Below are positions 19,309 through 29,400 of a stretch of DNA of 64,000 bases, one piece after another. The DNA is from Parashewanella spongiae. Lineage in GTDB: Bacteria; Pseudomonadota; Gammaproteobacteria; Enterobacterales; Shewanellaceae. The DNA is taken from NCBI RefSeq assembly GCF_004358345.1, contig NZ_CP037952.1, forward strand, positions 1,674,001-1,738,000, in the 5' to 3' direction. The notes beneath the pieces were generated by a model. That model had not been told where the DNA came from and did no database searches. It was given only the letters and a program-made list of their open reading frames with translations. Every line of letters begins with the position of its first letter. Positions within the stretch are counted from its first letter, which is position 1. A program made the position numbers and the translations under genes.

Positions 19309-20724
19309 ATGGTTAATCGATGGATGTTATTAGGCATATTACTACCAGCTTTCATGGTGCAAGCTGAGCAATGTGAGCTGTCAAAACAAAGCTTGCCGCT
19401 TTACGAATTGGAACAAAAAATTTCAACCCGAAAATTAACTAATGGGCTAATTGTACGTTCCCTTGACCTTACTGATAACAATACTATCTCAATTGCTAGT
19501 CAATTTAGCGTCGGTTCACGTAACGAACTGCAAGGCCAAACTGGTTATGCGCATCTTTTTGAACATTTGCTTTTTGAGGGCAGTGAACATGCCCCAGGAG
19601 ATGTATTTGAACAAAAAATGGATGAGATTGGTGCCAGAAAAAACGCTTCTACACATTTTGATTGGACGAACTATTACAGCCAGTTTCCAAGCTATGCTTT
19701 AGAGCTAATATTATTTCTTGATGCCGACCGATTTATTTCGCCAAGCCTGACGACTGATACTATAAACATTCAAAAACAAGCCGTACTCCAAGAGAGAGTT
19801 ATGCGATTGGAATCTCAGCCTTATTTCGAACCTGCAATGGATTTTTTACTGGGTAAGATAAAAGATACTCCTTACGGTCATAGCGTTATAGGTAGCCGTA
19901 AAGACATAAAAAATGCAACACGTGCGCAGCTCATAGCCTTCCATCAAAAATTTTATCGGCCAGATAATATGCAGCTCAGCATAGTAGGCAAGTTGCCAAA
20001 GCAAACCCGTAAATGGGTTGATAAATATTTTGGTGACTGGAAAAAACCAAATTCTCTATTAGAAAGCGAAGTTGAATTTGATATCAATCTTGAACAAATA
20101 AAAGGTGAACTTGTTGATCCTAAAGGGCCTTGGCCTGCAAGTTTACTGCTTTGGAATACTGTTGGTTATAACCATCCTGATGCTGCAGCAGTCCGATTAC
20201 TGCAAGCACATTTATTTTCAGATAAGGCGAGTTTGTTTTCAATAAATAACCAATATGATCCTGATTTTATGATTTATTTCCCACTCGCTCAGGCGCTGGC
20301 CTCCCATGGTGTTGCAGGTCTGGTTATATCTCCAAGAGCTAGAGCTTCTTTGGATGAACTTGTTACAGAAATATTGCAACTAACCGAAAGCGTTAAAAGA
20401 AACGGGATGAGCCAGCAGCGGCTTTGTTATTTAAAACAGCTTGAGTTAAATCGAATGGTTGGAAATATAACAGATGACTTATTTTTAGCTAAAAGGCTAT
20501 CCGCAACAAGTAGACTAGACTTTCAGCATCCCATTACCGCACCATGGGAACGGACGAATGTAGTCACTGTCGCAGATATTCAACGAGTCGCTAATAAATA
20601 TTTTCAACCCAATCACCAAATTCGTCTCGATCTTTTGCCGCCTTGGTACATTCGTTGGGCTAAGCAATTATTGGAGTGGCTACCTAAAGGCACAGCAGAC
20701 TCAATCGAGGAGGAAGCATTATGA
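19309..20724 (+). CDS. M16-family zinc peptidase, catalytic member
   Basis: This is a 471-residue exported peptidase of the pitrilysin/insulinase class. An N-terminal signal peptide (MVNRWMLLGILLPAFMVQAEQ) is followed by the N-terminal M16 domain with the inverted zinc motif HLFEH near residue 85 and a downstream Glu-rich helix typical of the third ligand. A C-terminal M16 domain follows (about 210-400). It overlaps the next gene by 4 bases (ATGA). Such pairs form a heterodimer with one catalytic and one non-catalytic subunit in the periplasm; the substrate is unknown. Confidence 0.88.
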   Translation: MVNRWMLLGILLPAFMVQAEQCELSKQSLPLYELEQKISTRKLTNGLIVRSLDLTDNNTISIASQFSVGSRNELQGQTGYAHLFEHLLFEGSEHAPGDVFEQKMDEIGARKNASTHFDWTNYYSQFPSYALELILFLDADRFISPSLTTDTINIQKQAVLQERVMRLESQPYFEPAMDFLLGKIKDTPYGHSVIGSRKDIKNATRAQLIAFHQKFYRPDNMQLSIVGKLPKQTRKWVDKYFGDWKKPNSLLESEVEFDINLEQIKGELVDPKGPWPASLLLWNTVGYNHPDAAAVRLLQAHLFSDKASLFSINNQYDPDFMIYFPLAQALASHGVAGLVISPRARASLDELVTEILQLTESVKRNGMSQQRLCYLKQLELNRMVGNITDDLFLAKRLSATSRLDFQHPITAPWERTNVVTVADIQRVANKYFQPNHQIRLDLLPPWYIRWAKQLLEWLPKGTADSIEEEAL

Positions 20725-22241
20725 AGATACCTTGCTTTATTTTGTCTTGCGTTAAATTTTTTCTACTAGTAAGCCTTTTTTTTCTAACGGCTTGCCAACA
20801 AAGCGTTATTGAGTTTACTCCAGTATCCACACCACAAGTGCCCACATTTAAAGATAACGGTGATTTTCCAATTGTTAAACCTGATTGGTCTCTTGCTGAT
20901 TTTAAAAGTACTCAGTTAAAAACGATGAGGTTTGGCGCAAAAGATGGGTTTAATAACGAATTGACGGTTCACTTTCGTACTCGAAAAAAATTGGATAAAT
21001 GGAGGATTCAATTAGTTGGGATTAATCGAACTGAAGCCGTAAAACATGCTGATGTGCTTGCGAGAACAATGACAAGATACAGTAAATACTTATTGAATGA
21101 ATCTCAGAGCATTTGTCGAGAGAGTTTGAGTGTGTCCGCCACATATCATAGCATCAGCATTAATATAAAATGTTTTGACTTAGAGTTGTCTGATATTCGT
21201 TTACTCAGCAGTTTTTGGAGTAAACAGGCGATTGATAATATTGATATCGACTCAGTACGACGAGGATTAAAGCTCAATACTAAGATTCAGTCGGTAACAG
21301 GAAGTGAGATTGATACAGCATTTCAAAAGCGACTTTTGGGTAAAGCTCACCCTTATCTTCAAGTCACAGGTGATAGTGATTTTTATGTAGACTTAAATAA
21401 ACAAAAGGTCATCGAGTTGCAGCAAAAAACAGCTGAAAAACTTGAATGGCACTTGCTGGTAGAAACGCCTAAGCAATTATCACCTCAAGAATTATTAGAG
21501 CTCAGCCAAATAGCAAGTGATCAGTTACCATCGACTATAGAAAATCGAAAGTATGTCGCAAAAGAGATTACAGAGTCTTCACATTCAAAAACTATTTACT
21601 TATTAGATGCACCAGATAGTGTAGATATAAGAGTGCGTATTGGGTTTAATTTGAACAAACAAGTTGCAGGTGATAAACACCAGCTAAATGCTTTAGAGCA
21701 ACTGAATGATCAAAAATCGAGATTTGCTTGTAATACCTTAAGTGCATTATTAGGAAGAGGATCTTTCGGCAGACTTTTTTATGATTTACGTTCAACGAGA
21801 GGCTTAACCTATGGAGCCTATGCATATTGTCGTGAACAACCACTATTACGCGCCTTAGTGCTTTATGGCAGTGCATCAATTGAACACAGTGGAGCATTTA
21901 CCGAGGGCATGTTGGCACACCTTGCGCTTATTCAGAATGCAAAACCTGAAAAAGCTGAAGTTGAGTCATTAAAACTTTCTTTACTTGGTAAGATGTTAAT
22001 TGCCGATGATCAACGAAAAGTTTTTGAAATCCAACAATTGTTTGAACCAAATTATTATGAAAATAAGCAGCAACACATGATGTGGTTGAGAACGTTAACC
22101 AGTGAAAAGATGGCGGAAATGGCGAACAAATACTTGCAGCAAGAACCTGTTGTGGTTTTGAGGGTGGATGCCGACGCCGTCATGAAAGATTTGCAAGAAA
22201 AATTGCCTGAATGGGACTTTGTAATCATCGAAGGGGATTAA
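20721..22241 (+). CDS. M16-family partner subunit, lipoprotein
   Basis: This 506-residue protein starts with a lipoprotein signal (FFLLVSLFFLTAC, lipobox LTAC near residue 25), so it is probably anchored to a membrane. It shows the M16 two-domain pattern, and the C-terminal half has the conserved RSTRGLTYGAYAY (R/Y) motif. No HxxEH zinc motif is visible, so it is the non-catalytic member. The start overlaps the stop of the catalytic subunit, so the two are co-translated. Confidence 0.85.
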   Translation: MKIPCFILSCVKFFLLVSLFFLTACQQSVIEFTPVSTPQVPTFKDNGDFPIVKPDWSLADFKSTQLKTMRFGAKDGFNNELTVHFRTRKKLDKWRIQLVGINRTEAVKHADVLARTMTRYSKYLLNESQSICRESLSVSATYHSISINIKCFDLELSDIRLLSSFWSKQAIDNIDIDSVRRGLKLNTKIQSVTGSEIDTAFQKRLLGKAHPYLQVTGDSDFYVDLNKQKVIELQQKTAEKLEWHLLVETPKQLSPQELLELSQIASDQLPSTIENRKYVAKEITESSHSKTIYLLDAPDSVDIRVRIGFNLNKQVAGDKHQLNALEQLNDQKSRFACNTLSALLGRGSFGRLFYDLRSTRGLTYGAYAYCREQPLLRALVLYGSASIEHSGAFTEGMLAHLALIQNAKPEKAEVESLKLSLLGKMLIADDQRKVFEIQQLFEPNYYENKQQHMMWLRTLTSEKMAEMANKYLQQEPVVVLRVDADAVMKDLQEKLPEWDFVIIEGD

Positions 22242-22244
22242 TTA

Positions 22245-22410
22245 GGGACGTGGCGGAAGAATGTATACCAATTTTATCGTCACTCCTGCGAACGCAGGAG
22301 TCCAGAGTCTTTGGTTAATTTGGGCACAAGTCGCTGGATACCTGCGTTCGCAGGTATGACAAATTAAGCGTTGAAATTTAAATTGGTATTATTTGAACTG
22401 CGACATCCCT
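22245..22410. mobile_element. MITE family 2, copy 1 (166 bp, TA-flanked)
   Basis: It begins 4 bases after the stop of the M16 partner gene and is flanked by TA on both sides. The ends are imperfect inverted repeats (GGGACGTGG and CGACATCCCT). The interior has two strong palindromes, CTCCTGCGAACGCAGGAG and ACCTGCGTTCGCAGGT. An inverted copy of the same 166 bp length is at 42000-42165. Confidence 0.85.
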
Positions 22411-22429
22411 TACTGTAATTGGTATCATT

Positions 22430-22696
22430 ATCCTAAATAAATCGGTTGAACGCACAATTTAACTTTAATCTATTGAAGTTAAATACAAAATTAAACAACC
22501 CGAATTCCCCAATCAGGTGAATGCTGAACATTCATATACTTGCCAAAATCACCGCTAGCGGCGTTATAAATTTTGCAAGTAGAAACGAAGTTACGACAGT
22601 TTTGTATGTCGGTAACCACTACTTGCTGCTATTCATGCCTTGCTATCAGTAATTTTTTCTGCGTATATGACCGCTCCCAACCAATTTATTTAGGAT
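22430..22696. mobile_element. MITE family 3, copy 1 (about 267 bp)
   Basis: Terminal inverted repeats ATCCTAAATAAATCGGTTG (left) and its near complement ending ATTTAGGAT (right). The interior holds the shared core palindrome at 22594-22611. The right end supplies the last base of the stop codon of the cassette gene that ends at 22696. The 18 bases between this and the preceding MITE (about 22411-22427) match one end of family 4, so this spot has taken several insertions. Confidence 0.85.
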
Positions 22697-23013
22697 TATG
22701 TCGGTGTTTTGGTTGCTAAATTACCCTTGAGTGACAAATATAGTAATGGCCCTATTGAAACAAAAACTAATGTTAACAAAGCAAACGGTATAAAATAACC
22801 AATTGACTTATTGTTTACTTTACAATCTTGATACATCCAAATTAAAGCTAAAAACGCCATAATATATAGATCAATTACCACTTGAGCCGTATCAGGACTA
22901 GAAATTAACTGATACCCAAAACTCAATAATGACTGTTCAGCTATGGACATTGTAAATGCTGTGTATCCTGAAAAAAGGATTAGCAAAATTATCGATGTAA
23001 TTCGTAAACTCAT
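22696..23013 (-). CDS. Small membrane protein, DUF2834-like
   Basis: This roughly 105-residue protein has three hydrophobic segments and ends with FVSIGPLLYLSLKG, which resembles the DUF2834 family of small integral membrane proteins (moderate certainty). The ATG at 23013 is preferred because GGAG lies 6 bases upstream; an in-frame ATG at 23025 lacks this. The stop codon TAA is completed by the terminal repeat of the family-3 MITE, so the natural 3' end and its attC site may have been lost. It belongs to a group of minus-strand integron-type cassettes. Confidence 0.6.
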   Translation of the reverse strand: MSLRITSIILLILFSGYTAFTMSIAEQSLLSFGYQLISSPDTAQVVIDLYIMAFLALIWMYQDCKVNNKSIGYFIPFALLTLVFVSIGPLLYLSLKGNLATKTPT

Positions 23014-23073
23014 TCCAAACTCCATTTGGCTGATTCGATGATATTGATTATTCGTTATATGTAAGGCTTATCG

Positions 23074-23286
23074 CTACGAATATAGCCACCTAAAAACTTT
23101 TATGAGAATGAAATAAAATCCTGCAACTAAAATAGATTGAACGAGCAAAAAAATATAATAAGGCATTGTGTTAAGCACAGGCTCTTCATAGCCAACAAAA
23201 CTCAAAGAGAAGTATGCCAGCGCCAATGAAAAAAATGTCGTCACAAAAGTAGTTAACCAATTGTCATTTTTTGTTGAACCATTCAT
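23074..23286 (-). CDS. Small two-helix membrane protein (cassette gene)
   Basis: This 70-residue protein has two hydrophobic helices (residues about 10-32 and 45-65) and no family I can name. Translation from 23340 would run through the attC-like site, so the start is placed at the ATG at 23286 (MNGSTKND). The gene sits 5' to 3' right behind an attC-like site, as cassette genes do. Confidence 0.55.
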   Translation of the reverse strand: MNGSTKNDNWLTTFVTTFFSLALAYFSLSFVGYEEPVLNTMPYYIFLLVQSILVAGFYFILIKVFRWLYS

Positions 23287-23307
23287 AACTTGTATATATC
23301 CAGCAGC

Positions 23308-23402
23308 ATATAACGCCGCATTAAGCTTGCAAACATTCATTGGTTGGCTAAAGTTTAGAATCCAGTAACAAAAGCCAACCAGTTTTAGTCTTTGTGTTAT
23401 AG
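23308..23402 (-). other. attC-like recombination site 1
   Basis: Read on the minus strand it runs from GCTATAACAC to GCGGCGTTATATGC. The central inverted repeats TTGGTTGGCT and AGCCAACCAA are separated by about 22 bases. This is the imperfect-palindrome layout of integron attC sites of marine gammaproteobacteria, with the GTTAT end as the R' box. It separates two minus-strand small genes. Confidence 0.7.
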
Positions 23403-23415
23403 CTCGGTAGACTTA

Positions 23416-23664
23416 CTACTCTGATTTGTCGGCAATTTTTTGAAGGTTTTCATGAATTTTGAATAGTACTATCAATAATTCACACCATATTCTAGCACCT
23501 ATAACACCAAAAATGATTATGCCTAATCCACTGATAAAACCACCACCAAATGAACTAAACATTGTTGTGAGGCCAGATATAACTGAGCCAATTAACATAA
23601 TCCAGTATACAAAAGTAATAATTTTAGGTGTTAACATCGAATCGAAAAAAAGTATATCACGCAT
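23416..23664 (-). CDS. DUF4282 membrane protein (cassette gene)
   Basis: This 82-residue protein has two transmembrane segments. MLTPKIITFVYWI near the start and ARIWCELLIVLFKIHENL near the end are the recognisable ends of the DUF4282 family, whose function is unknown. The ATG at 23664 follows AAGGATATAAA, a good ribosome site. It is flanked on both sides by attC-like sites, the layout of a mobile gene cassette. Confidence 0.8.
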   Translation of the reverse strand: MRDILFFDSMLTPKIITFVYWIMLIGSVISGLTTMFSSFGGGFISGLGIIIFGVIGARIWCELLIVLFKIHENLQKIADKSE

Positions 23665-23718
23665 TTTATATCCTTATTTAAATTGAGATTTCCATATGGT
23701 TATTAAATTTTACTGTAT

Positions 23719-23831
23719 GTCTAATGCCGCCTCAAGAGGCGTTTTTTAGCGCTTCCTCTTTTGCTTGCCCTGTTATATTTATTCAATCCAATCGGGGTTC
23801 GCTTTGCGCCACTCTATCCTTATTTGTTAAG
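23719..23831 (-). other. attC-like recombination site 2
   Basis: On the minus strand it starts CTTAACAAATAAGG, with the TAA being the stop of the upstream gene, and ends CGCCTCTTGAGGCGGCATTA followed by GAC. The end closely resembles Vibrio-type attC repeats (CTTGAGGCGG-GTTAGAC), with ATTAGAC in place of GTTAGAC. Confidence 0.72.
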
Positions 23832-24235
23832 TTTTGCCTTTTTTATTTCTGGGTGGGTTTAATTTTTTTATTAAGTAGGTTTCTAATGCCGCAGCCAAAT
23901 AGTCTTGGTTTTTGTTGAAACCTATAGTTGCCAAAAATGCTACATCAGACCACTTTTTTTGAGCCTGGTATTCGTTTTCAGAACCGGGCTTTTTTTCAAG
24001 TACATGGCTTATCAGCCTATTGACTAAAGGGTGACTTGATTTTGAAATTCCTATACCAATGTAACTAAGGTGACCACATTTATTAAAAAGTGCAACCGCC
24101 ATCCCTATGATACGGAATCGACCCTTCCCAACTCCATTTTGAATTCCAAGTCGGAGTAGAACCAAGTTTTTCATTACACCAATGGCGCTCAAAAAATACA
24201 GTTGTACACTTTTCTAGATCTGTAATTGAGCTCAT
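23827..24235 (-). pseudogene. GIY-YIG nuclease-like gene, frameshifted
   Basis: Two reading frames together encode one GIY-YIG-like protein. Frame one starts at ATG 24235 (MSSITDLEKCTTVFFERHWC) and reaches GSIPYHRDGG before a stop at 24083. The second frame picks up with VALFNKCGHLSYIGIGIS and ends LETYLIKKLNPPRN at 23827. The join falls at the expected first motif (GG-C-x-ALF then YIGI), so a small deletion or insertion near 24090-24100 broke the gene. In the GIY-YIG fold the first Tyr motif lies at this join. It is flanked by attC-like sites. Confidence 0.65.
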
Positions 24236-24252
24236 TGTTTCGATTTTCAAAT

Positions 24253-24313
24253 GCATAACGCCGCCTTGAGCTTGCTTATAGCCAACCAGTATTTGTCTGC
24301 TTGAACGGCTAGC
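24253..24313 (-). other. attC-like recombination site 3 (short)
   Basis: Read on the minus strand it runs from TAGCCGTTCAAGCAGAC to AAGCTCAAGGCGGCGTTATG followed by C, about 60 bases. GTTATGC fits an R' box and GTTCAAGC a left arm, with the TTGGTTGGC motif of the neighbouring sites in the middle. It is the least certain of the four. Confidence 0.6.
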
Positions 24314-24731
24314 TAGCTTTCGGACGAATAACAGACTTAGTAATGTCTCCAGTTAAATTACGACTATGAAAACTAAGTAGGTCTTTAAAATTAAATTCTG
24401 TTACTTCTAAAAGATCACTCGACTTCCATGAAACTTTATACTCTAAATTTTCAGGATGTCCGTCTAACCTAATTAATAGATCTTGGTTATCTTTATCATC
24501 TGAGTCTCTGACAACCACTTGTGTCTCCCAGTTGGTTGTAGCGCCACAATTTCTTATTAAAATTACAGCTTCTTTTTGCTGGTCAGGAGAAATAAACGAT
24601 TCATATTCTGTGATTCCACAACTTTCAGAAATCATTATTAATGAAAAAATCCAAAATGGTGAGCCAAAAATAAGAGCACACCAAAAGATAGCTGCACCAC
24701 TATTCCATAACCATTTTAAAATTGTAGACAT
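24309..24731 (-). CDS. Hypothetical membrane-anchored protein (cassette gene)
   Basis: This protein of about 140 residues has one hydrophobic segment (IFWCALIFGSPFWIFSLIM) and then a soluble region with ESCGITEYESFISPDQQKEA and RNCGATTNWETQVVV. That pattern is common in hypothetical proteins from Vibrio and Shewanella integron cassettes; no function is known to me. The ATG at 24731 has GGAG 6 bases upstream; the in-frame ATG at 24743 is part of the attC end. The stop lies at the edge of the next attC-like site. Confidence 0.65.
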   Translation of the reverse strand: MSTILKWLWNSGAAIFWCALIFGSPFWIFSLIMISESCGITEYESFISPDQQKEAVILIRNCGATTNWETQVVVRDSDDKDNQDLLIRLDGHPENLEYKVSWKSSDLLEVTEFNFKDLLSFHSRNLTGDITKSVIRPKAS

Positions 24732-24750
24732 ACTAGACTCCATAACTGCT

Positions 24751-24850
24751 AGCTAACGCCCCATTAAGGAGCAAATATTGGTTGGCTAAAATTTTGGTAC
24801 ACAGTGACAAAAGCCAACGATTTTTTGTCATGCTTGAGCGACTTGTATGA
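24751..24850 (-). other. attC-like recombination site 4
   Basis: On the minus strand it begins ACAAGTCGCTCAAGC and ends CTCCTTAATGGGGCGTTAGC. ACAAGTCGCTCAAG is the classical left arm of attC sites. The centre has GTTGGCTTTTGTCAC and TTTTAGCCAAC, as in site 1. It marks the upstream end of the cassette cluster. Confidence 0.72.
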
Positions 24851-25049
24851 CATTGTGTTGATTTAACAGTAGTTTCTACTTTACCGATTTTTTAAACGAA
24901 GTAAACTGACACGGTACAAATGAATGTGAAATTTTGAGTGTTGCTGAAAAGTAAATCGAGCAAACGCAGTAAAAGGGCAGTTAGATCTTATTTCAGTGGT
25001 AACTGCCAATTTTCAACAAACAAAAAGTAAAGGCGACAACATTGAATTA

Positions 25050-25235
25050 TATCAATTACAGTAATTAAATGCCCAACTCAGTGCCAAGCATGCGCAAAAA
25101 TTACTTTACAAAATTTTCTTAGCGTAGCAATTTAATAGCGACAGTTTTGTATGTCGGTAATAACTATGTTTTCACCAATCTTGATTGTACTTTGAACACG
25201 TACAGCGTTCTGAGTAGATCATTTAATTAGTATTA
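25050..25235. repeat. Decayed MITE family 4 remnant
   Basis: The left end ATCAATTACAGTAATTAAAT matches the family-4 terminus. The right end is degraded (CATTTAATTAGTATTAATG). The core palindrome is at 25139-25156. Compared with full copies it lacks the central 130 bases. It lies in the otherwise empty 24851-25273 interval; I see no gene in the rest. Confidence 0.7.
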
Positions 25236-25273
25236 ATGAGCAAGTTATTATCTCTGCTCATTATTTTTATCTG

Positions 25274-25726
25274 TTATTTCGGAGAGTTTTTAATTTTTAA
25301 ATTAAAGAACATGCCTATTATGATGAGTATTACACCCGCTATTTGTAGTGAGAAATCAATAATACTTTGTTCACTGATAGACAGTAGTACACCTGTAATC
25401 ATCTGCCCACTTATTACAAATAATGCGGCTTTTAGCGCCTCAATGTGACTCAAAATATGGCTGTTTATTGCTACATATAAAGCACCTAAAATACCACCGG
25501 TTAAACTGAGTGCAGGGACATGTTGCCATGAATCGATAGAGAACAGAGATGAAACTGAAATTGAAGTAAATAAAAAGATAATTACCGTAAGTGTTGCAGC
25601 CCCTACCCAATGATTATGGAAAGATGCGCGAAAAGGGCCTTTATTTTGACTTAGCGAACCATTTATTGAGCGACATAAGCCAATAAGCAATCCATTAATG
25701 AGTGCAATTGAAATCATCCAACCCAT
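25274..25726 (-). CDS. YdcZ/DUF606-family membrane transporter half
   Basis: This 150-residue protein with about five hydrophobic segments is of the short DMT-superfamily type (DUF606, YdcZ). It starts MGWMISIALINGLLIGLCRSINGSL. Its start overlaps the stop of the upstream gene by one base (TAATG), so it is co-translated with a second half. Two halves of about 150 residues would make a complete 10-helix carrier. Substrate unknown. Confidence 0.85.
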   Translation of the reverse strand: MGWMISIALINGLLIGLCRSINGSLSQNKGPFRASFHNHWVGAATLTVIIFLFTSISVSSLFSIDSWQHVPALSLTGGILGALYVAINSHILSHIEALKAALFVISGQMITGVLLSISEQSIIDFSLQIAGVILIIIGMFFNLKIKNSPK

Positions 25727-26202
25727 TAAGATAACCTCGTATAAATAATCACAAAACTGCCTAAAAGAATTGGAACAATGCTAAACATCCCTTTCCAATT
25801 GATGGCTTTTTTTTCTATGCCAAACCAACCCAAATGATCGCATACTAATCCCCAAACTATCTGCCCAACTAACCCTAAAACTAATGTGCCAGCAAGTCCT
25901 AACTCGCTATTGATTGTAATTCCAGAAAGTACAACAATAAGTGCTCCAGGTATTCCGCCAGAATACGCCCACAAAGGAGTCTTTTGCTCTGTTGAGTGCT
26001 GTTGGTTCTGTTTGCGATTTTTGACTATAAATATCAGTCCAATTGATGCCAAAGCTCCAATAACGTGAGCAAACCACGATGCATGGATTGGCGAGGTCGC
26101 TTCAGCTAACTGTCCGTTGTACTGAATCATTACTGCTAGTATCGCTCCGCCAATTAGAGCTGTAACAAGGTGAATATCAAACTTAAATTTTGGCAACGCC
26201 AT
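25726..26202 (-). CDS. YdcZ/DUF606-family membrane transporter half
   Basis: This 158-residue protein is similar in plan to its downstream neighbour: helix ALIGGAILAVMIQYNGQLA, then ASWFAHVIGALASIGLIF, then GLVGQIVWGLVCDHLGWFG, a stretch typical of DUF606. The tandem arrangement suggests a heterodimeric transporter of the drug/metabolite superfamily. ATG at 26202; 260 bases of mostly AT-rich sequence separate it from the divergent 1205-residue gene. Confidence 0.87.
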   Translation of the reverse strand: MALPKFKFDIHLVTALIGGAILAVMIQYNGQLAEATSPIHASWFAHVIGALASIGLIFIVKNRKQNQQHSTEQKTPLWAYSGGIPGALIVVLSGITINSELGLAGTLVLGLVGQIVWGLVCDHLGWFGIEKKAINWKGMFSIVPILLGSFVIIYTRLS

Positions 26203-26461
26203 TATAAATCTCTTCCTGAGAAAAAGAGGGCGATGTTACGCGATTTTGTATTATTTGTAAGTATAGAAATTTAAAATTTCTTTGAATTATTACTCGACAG
26301 TCATTCAATGAGTTTTTGGTAATTTCGAAAGGATATAAATGTACAAACATTAGTTGATTTGAAAACTCTGACGCAATAAGTACTGAATATAATTCAGTGC
26401 CCGTACAGTTAGTCACTTATAAGATAAGCTATATATTTCAGAAGAATAACCCAAAAAGCTT

Positions 26462-29400
26462 ATGTCCCTAACTTTGAACTCCAGTTTATCCACGCTTTCA
26501 GCTTTCTTACCAGAAGTTCATGATGAGCCCACAAAACCAGAATCAGTCCAAGCGAGTCAAAGCGTGAGCGAACCTAGTGAAATATTTGAAAGTATTGACA
26601 AGCTGAAAGCCAATGACCGAGTTAAATTAGCAAAAACAATTAGAGGCTCGCGATTTGAAACGGGTCTGGTGACGGATTATAAAATGAATGAAGAACTGGA
26701 GTTCTACATTACTAACATACCCGATGATGAATTTGAAACTTTGTTGCCGTTTTTAGAGGGTACAGAAACAGATGAAGAGATTCTTTTCGATGATGCTATT
26801 TGTTTTCAATTAATTAACCTTAAAGTGAATCACAAGCCAAAGTTTCTCTTTTCCCCCACATGTACTGAGTTGCCACTGGGTGCGGCGGAAAACGTTGAGG
26901 TGGTTGATTTTGAGCTGGATTCACCTAAAAGTGATTCTGATTTTGAAGGCTTCGAAACTTCAGAGTTAATTCGGCCTGATGCCCCACAAATTCTTCCAAC
27001 TGAAGAACATACTATATCTACAAGTCAACCGATGGAGCAAGTTACTACTTTAGATTTAAGATGCTCTGAGAAAATGGATATATCGTCAGAATCTGATATC
27101 GTTGAAAAAGACTCTTGCCCACATACACTAAGCGTTACTGGCGCAACACTTCTCCCTAGCCCTTCATTGGAGGAATCAAAGCCCAATCATCAAAAACAAC
27201 ATCTTACTGAACCCTCTGTAAAAAAAGTAAAAAGAGTAAAAACACCTTCTTTAAGGAGTAAAAAAAAGCATCTCCCAAAGGCAAATTTAAAAACTCATCA
27301 TCATAAAAAAAGAGTCTCTGATCCCTCTTTAGTAAAAGACTCCCAAAAGAAGAATGAAAAAAAGATAGCATCGAAGACAAAAGCAAGCAGAAAAGTCAGT
27401 CCAAGCGGATTACGATTAAAAGGCTTAGCAAAAACCATGTATGATTTAGATAAACCTCAATTTAAAAAGCAGTTTCCCAAAAGTATTTATGAGTTTGTCA
27501 ATATGTACGGCAAAGACGCAACATATGAAGTTAATTCGCAGATAGAAAAGCAGAAAGGGCTGATACAACGAATCAATTTAGCTTGTAGCCTTCAGAGACG
27601 AACTTCTAGTCAGCTAGCTGAAATTGCGACAGGCAGTAGACAGTTCATTCAAGGCATGAAACCAGGGAATAGAAACGTATACAGAAATGTTCGGCTTCTG
27701 CAAATCGCTGCCATTGCGCATGAATTAAAAGTGCACCCAATATGGTTACTAAATGGCAACGGAGATATGTACCCTAAAGATGAAACGGTGCTTGGTGAAT
27801 CTGAGGGGGCAATTAGACTTCAGGATATGCCCAGAGCGCGTGTTTGTCGGTATTTACGAACCCAAGCAGCGGAAGAACTGCCTGAGTCAGTCAGGAGCTT
27901 CATTACTCAATATTTGCCTGCTCTTTACCTTAATAAGAATGTTGATATTGATTTTGATCAATTTCTTAATAGATTAGACGAAAAGCTAAAAGAACATGAT
28001 ACAAGCTATAGGAAGGCAGGGTTTAAGATAGACCCAAGAAAACCTCATTTAGTTATCGCAATGAGAAAGGAACCAAGTAAAATTAGTTTGATTGATTTCT
28101 GTGCCTTATCAATCGCTTTAAAATGTAACCCATTTTGGTTAGCAGGAAAAACTGATGAGACTCAATACCATGATAAGCACTTCAAAAGCTTTTCAATTGA
28201 GGTAATGCAAACCATATTCGAACATTGTGTGTCTCCCATAGATCTGGCTATGTCAGGGTTTTCAATTGACAAAAAATCGTTTTGCCGCCCATTTGAAAGC
28301 TCTGCATTATCGGAAGCGAAATCTAGATTTATACAGCAGTTTTCTGGAATGGAGATACTTCCTCAAGCTCAATTGATCAACGGCCGCTATCGATATACTT
28401 CAAAAAAGCTTGCCCGCTCAGTTCAAAATTTTATTGATGCAGGTTTACCAACTTACACCTTTAATCGTCAACGCTATAAAGTTGTTTATACAAATATGCT
28501 AGACAGTATTAAGCAGGGAAATTCAATTACTCCATTGCAAGTGATAAGCTTATCGAATGCGATGCAATGTACGCCTGCTACTCTTTTATCGGGGAAATAC
28601 CAACCTAAACCAAGCTATACTAGAGAAGGCTTTGACGCTACTGTAAATACAGTGCGCTATGAAAACACTCTTGCCGTTAGACTAATGAGAGCAGGGCTAT
28701 TTTCGGAAACTGAATACTCAATAAGTATTAGGTCATTACTGGAATCTCGGCCTTGCCTCGATTTTATTGGACTTAAAGATGATTCAGAAAGAAAAGTGGT
28801 TTTAAACAGAATCGATTTTCGCAGTGCCACCCTAGGCTTAACCCGAGATCAAATTTTCAGAATGATATATAACAATCCAAATGTTCGCACATACGATTTT
28901 TTAAAAGTGAATATGAACTATGTTCAGCTGTGTGGTTTCGCTCATATCCTAGGAGTCCGTCCTCAGTGGCTGTTAGCAGGTGAAGAACAACAGTGTGATC
29001 CAGAACAAACACCCCATATGATTGAAATCACTGAACATGAGGAAGCTCACCATAACTTGTTAAAGCGATTGTCTAAAGAAGAGTTTGAGGACAGTAAAAA
29101 AGATCTGCCAACAGAGATATCAATGGAGTTGCAACAATATTACGGCGATCCATCATCTAAACAGCTGATGTTAAATGATGAGGAAGAACGCAATGCTATG
29201 TGTAACAGAATGAAGCGAGAGGCGTTAGCACAAAATGTTTCACTAAATTATCTAGGCATTTTTGTAACGGGCTTCGAAAAATCAGTTACAAATCTAGTAT
29301 CAAAAAGATGCCGCTCAGTTGACCGCCTGGTTTTTACTGCTATTGCATATTCGTTAAACCTGTCGCCTCATTGGTTGAAAACCGGTAATGGTCAACAGTA

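Noticed and set aside
25234-25263. Hairpin TAATGAGCA / TGCTCATTA as a terminator of the transporter pair
   Set aside because: The T-rich side lies on the plus strand, opposite to the genes that end there, and the loop is 12 bases.
26183-26416. 77-codon minus frame between the transporter and the multi-HTH gene
   Set aside because: No family, overlaps the transporter start, AT-rich intergenic composition.
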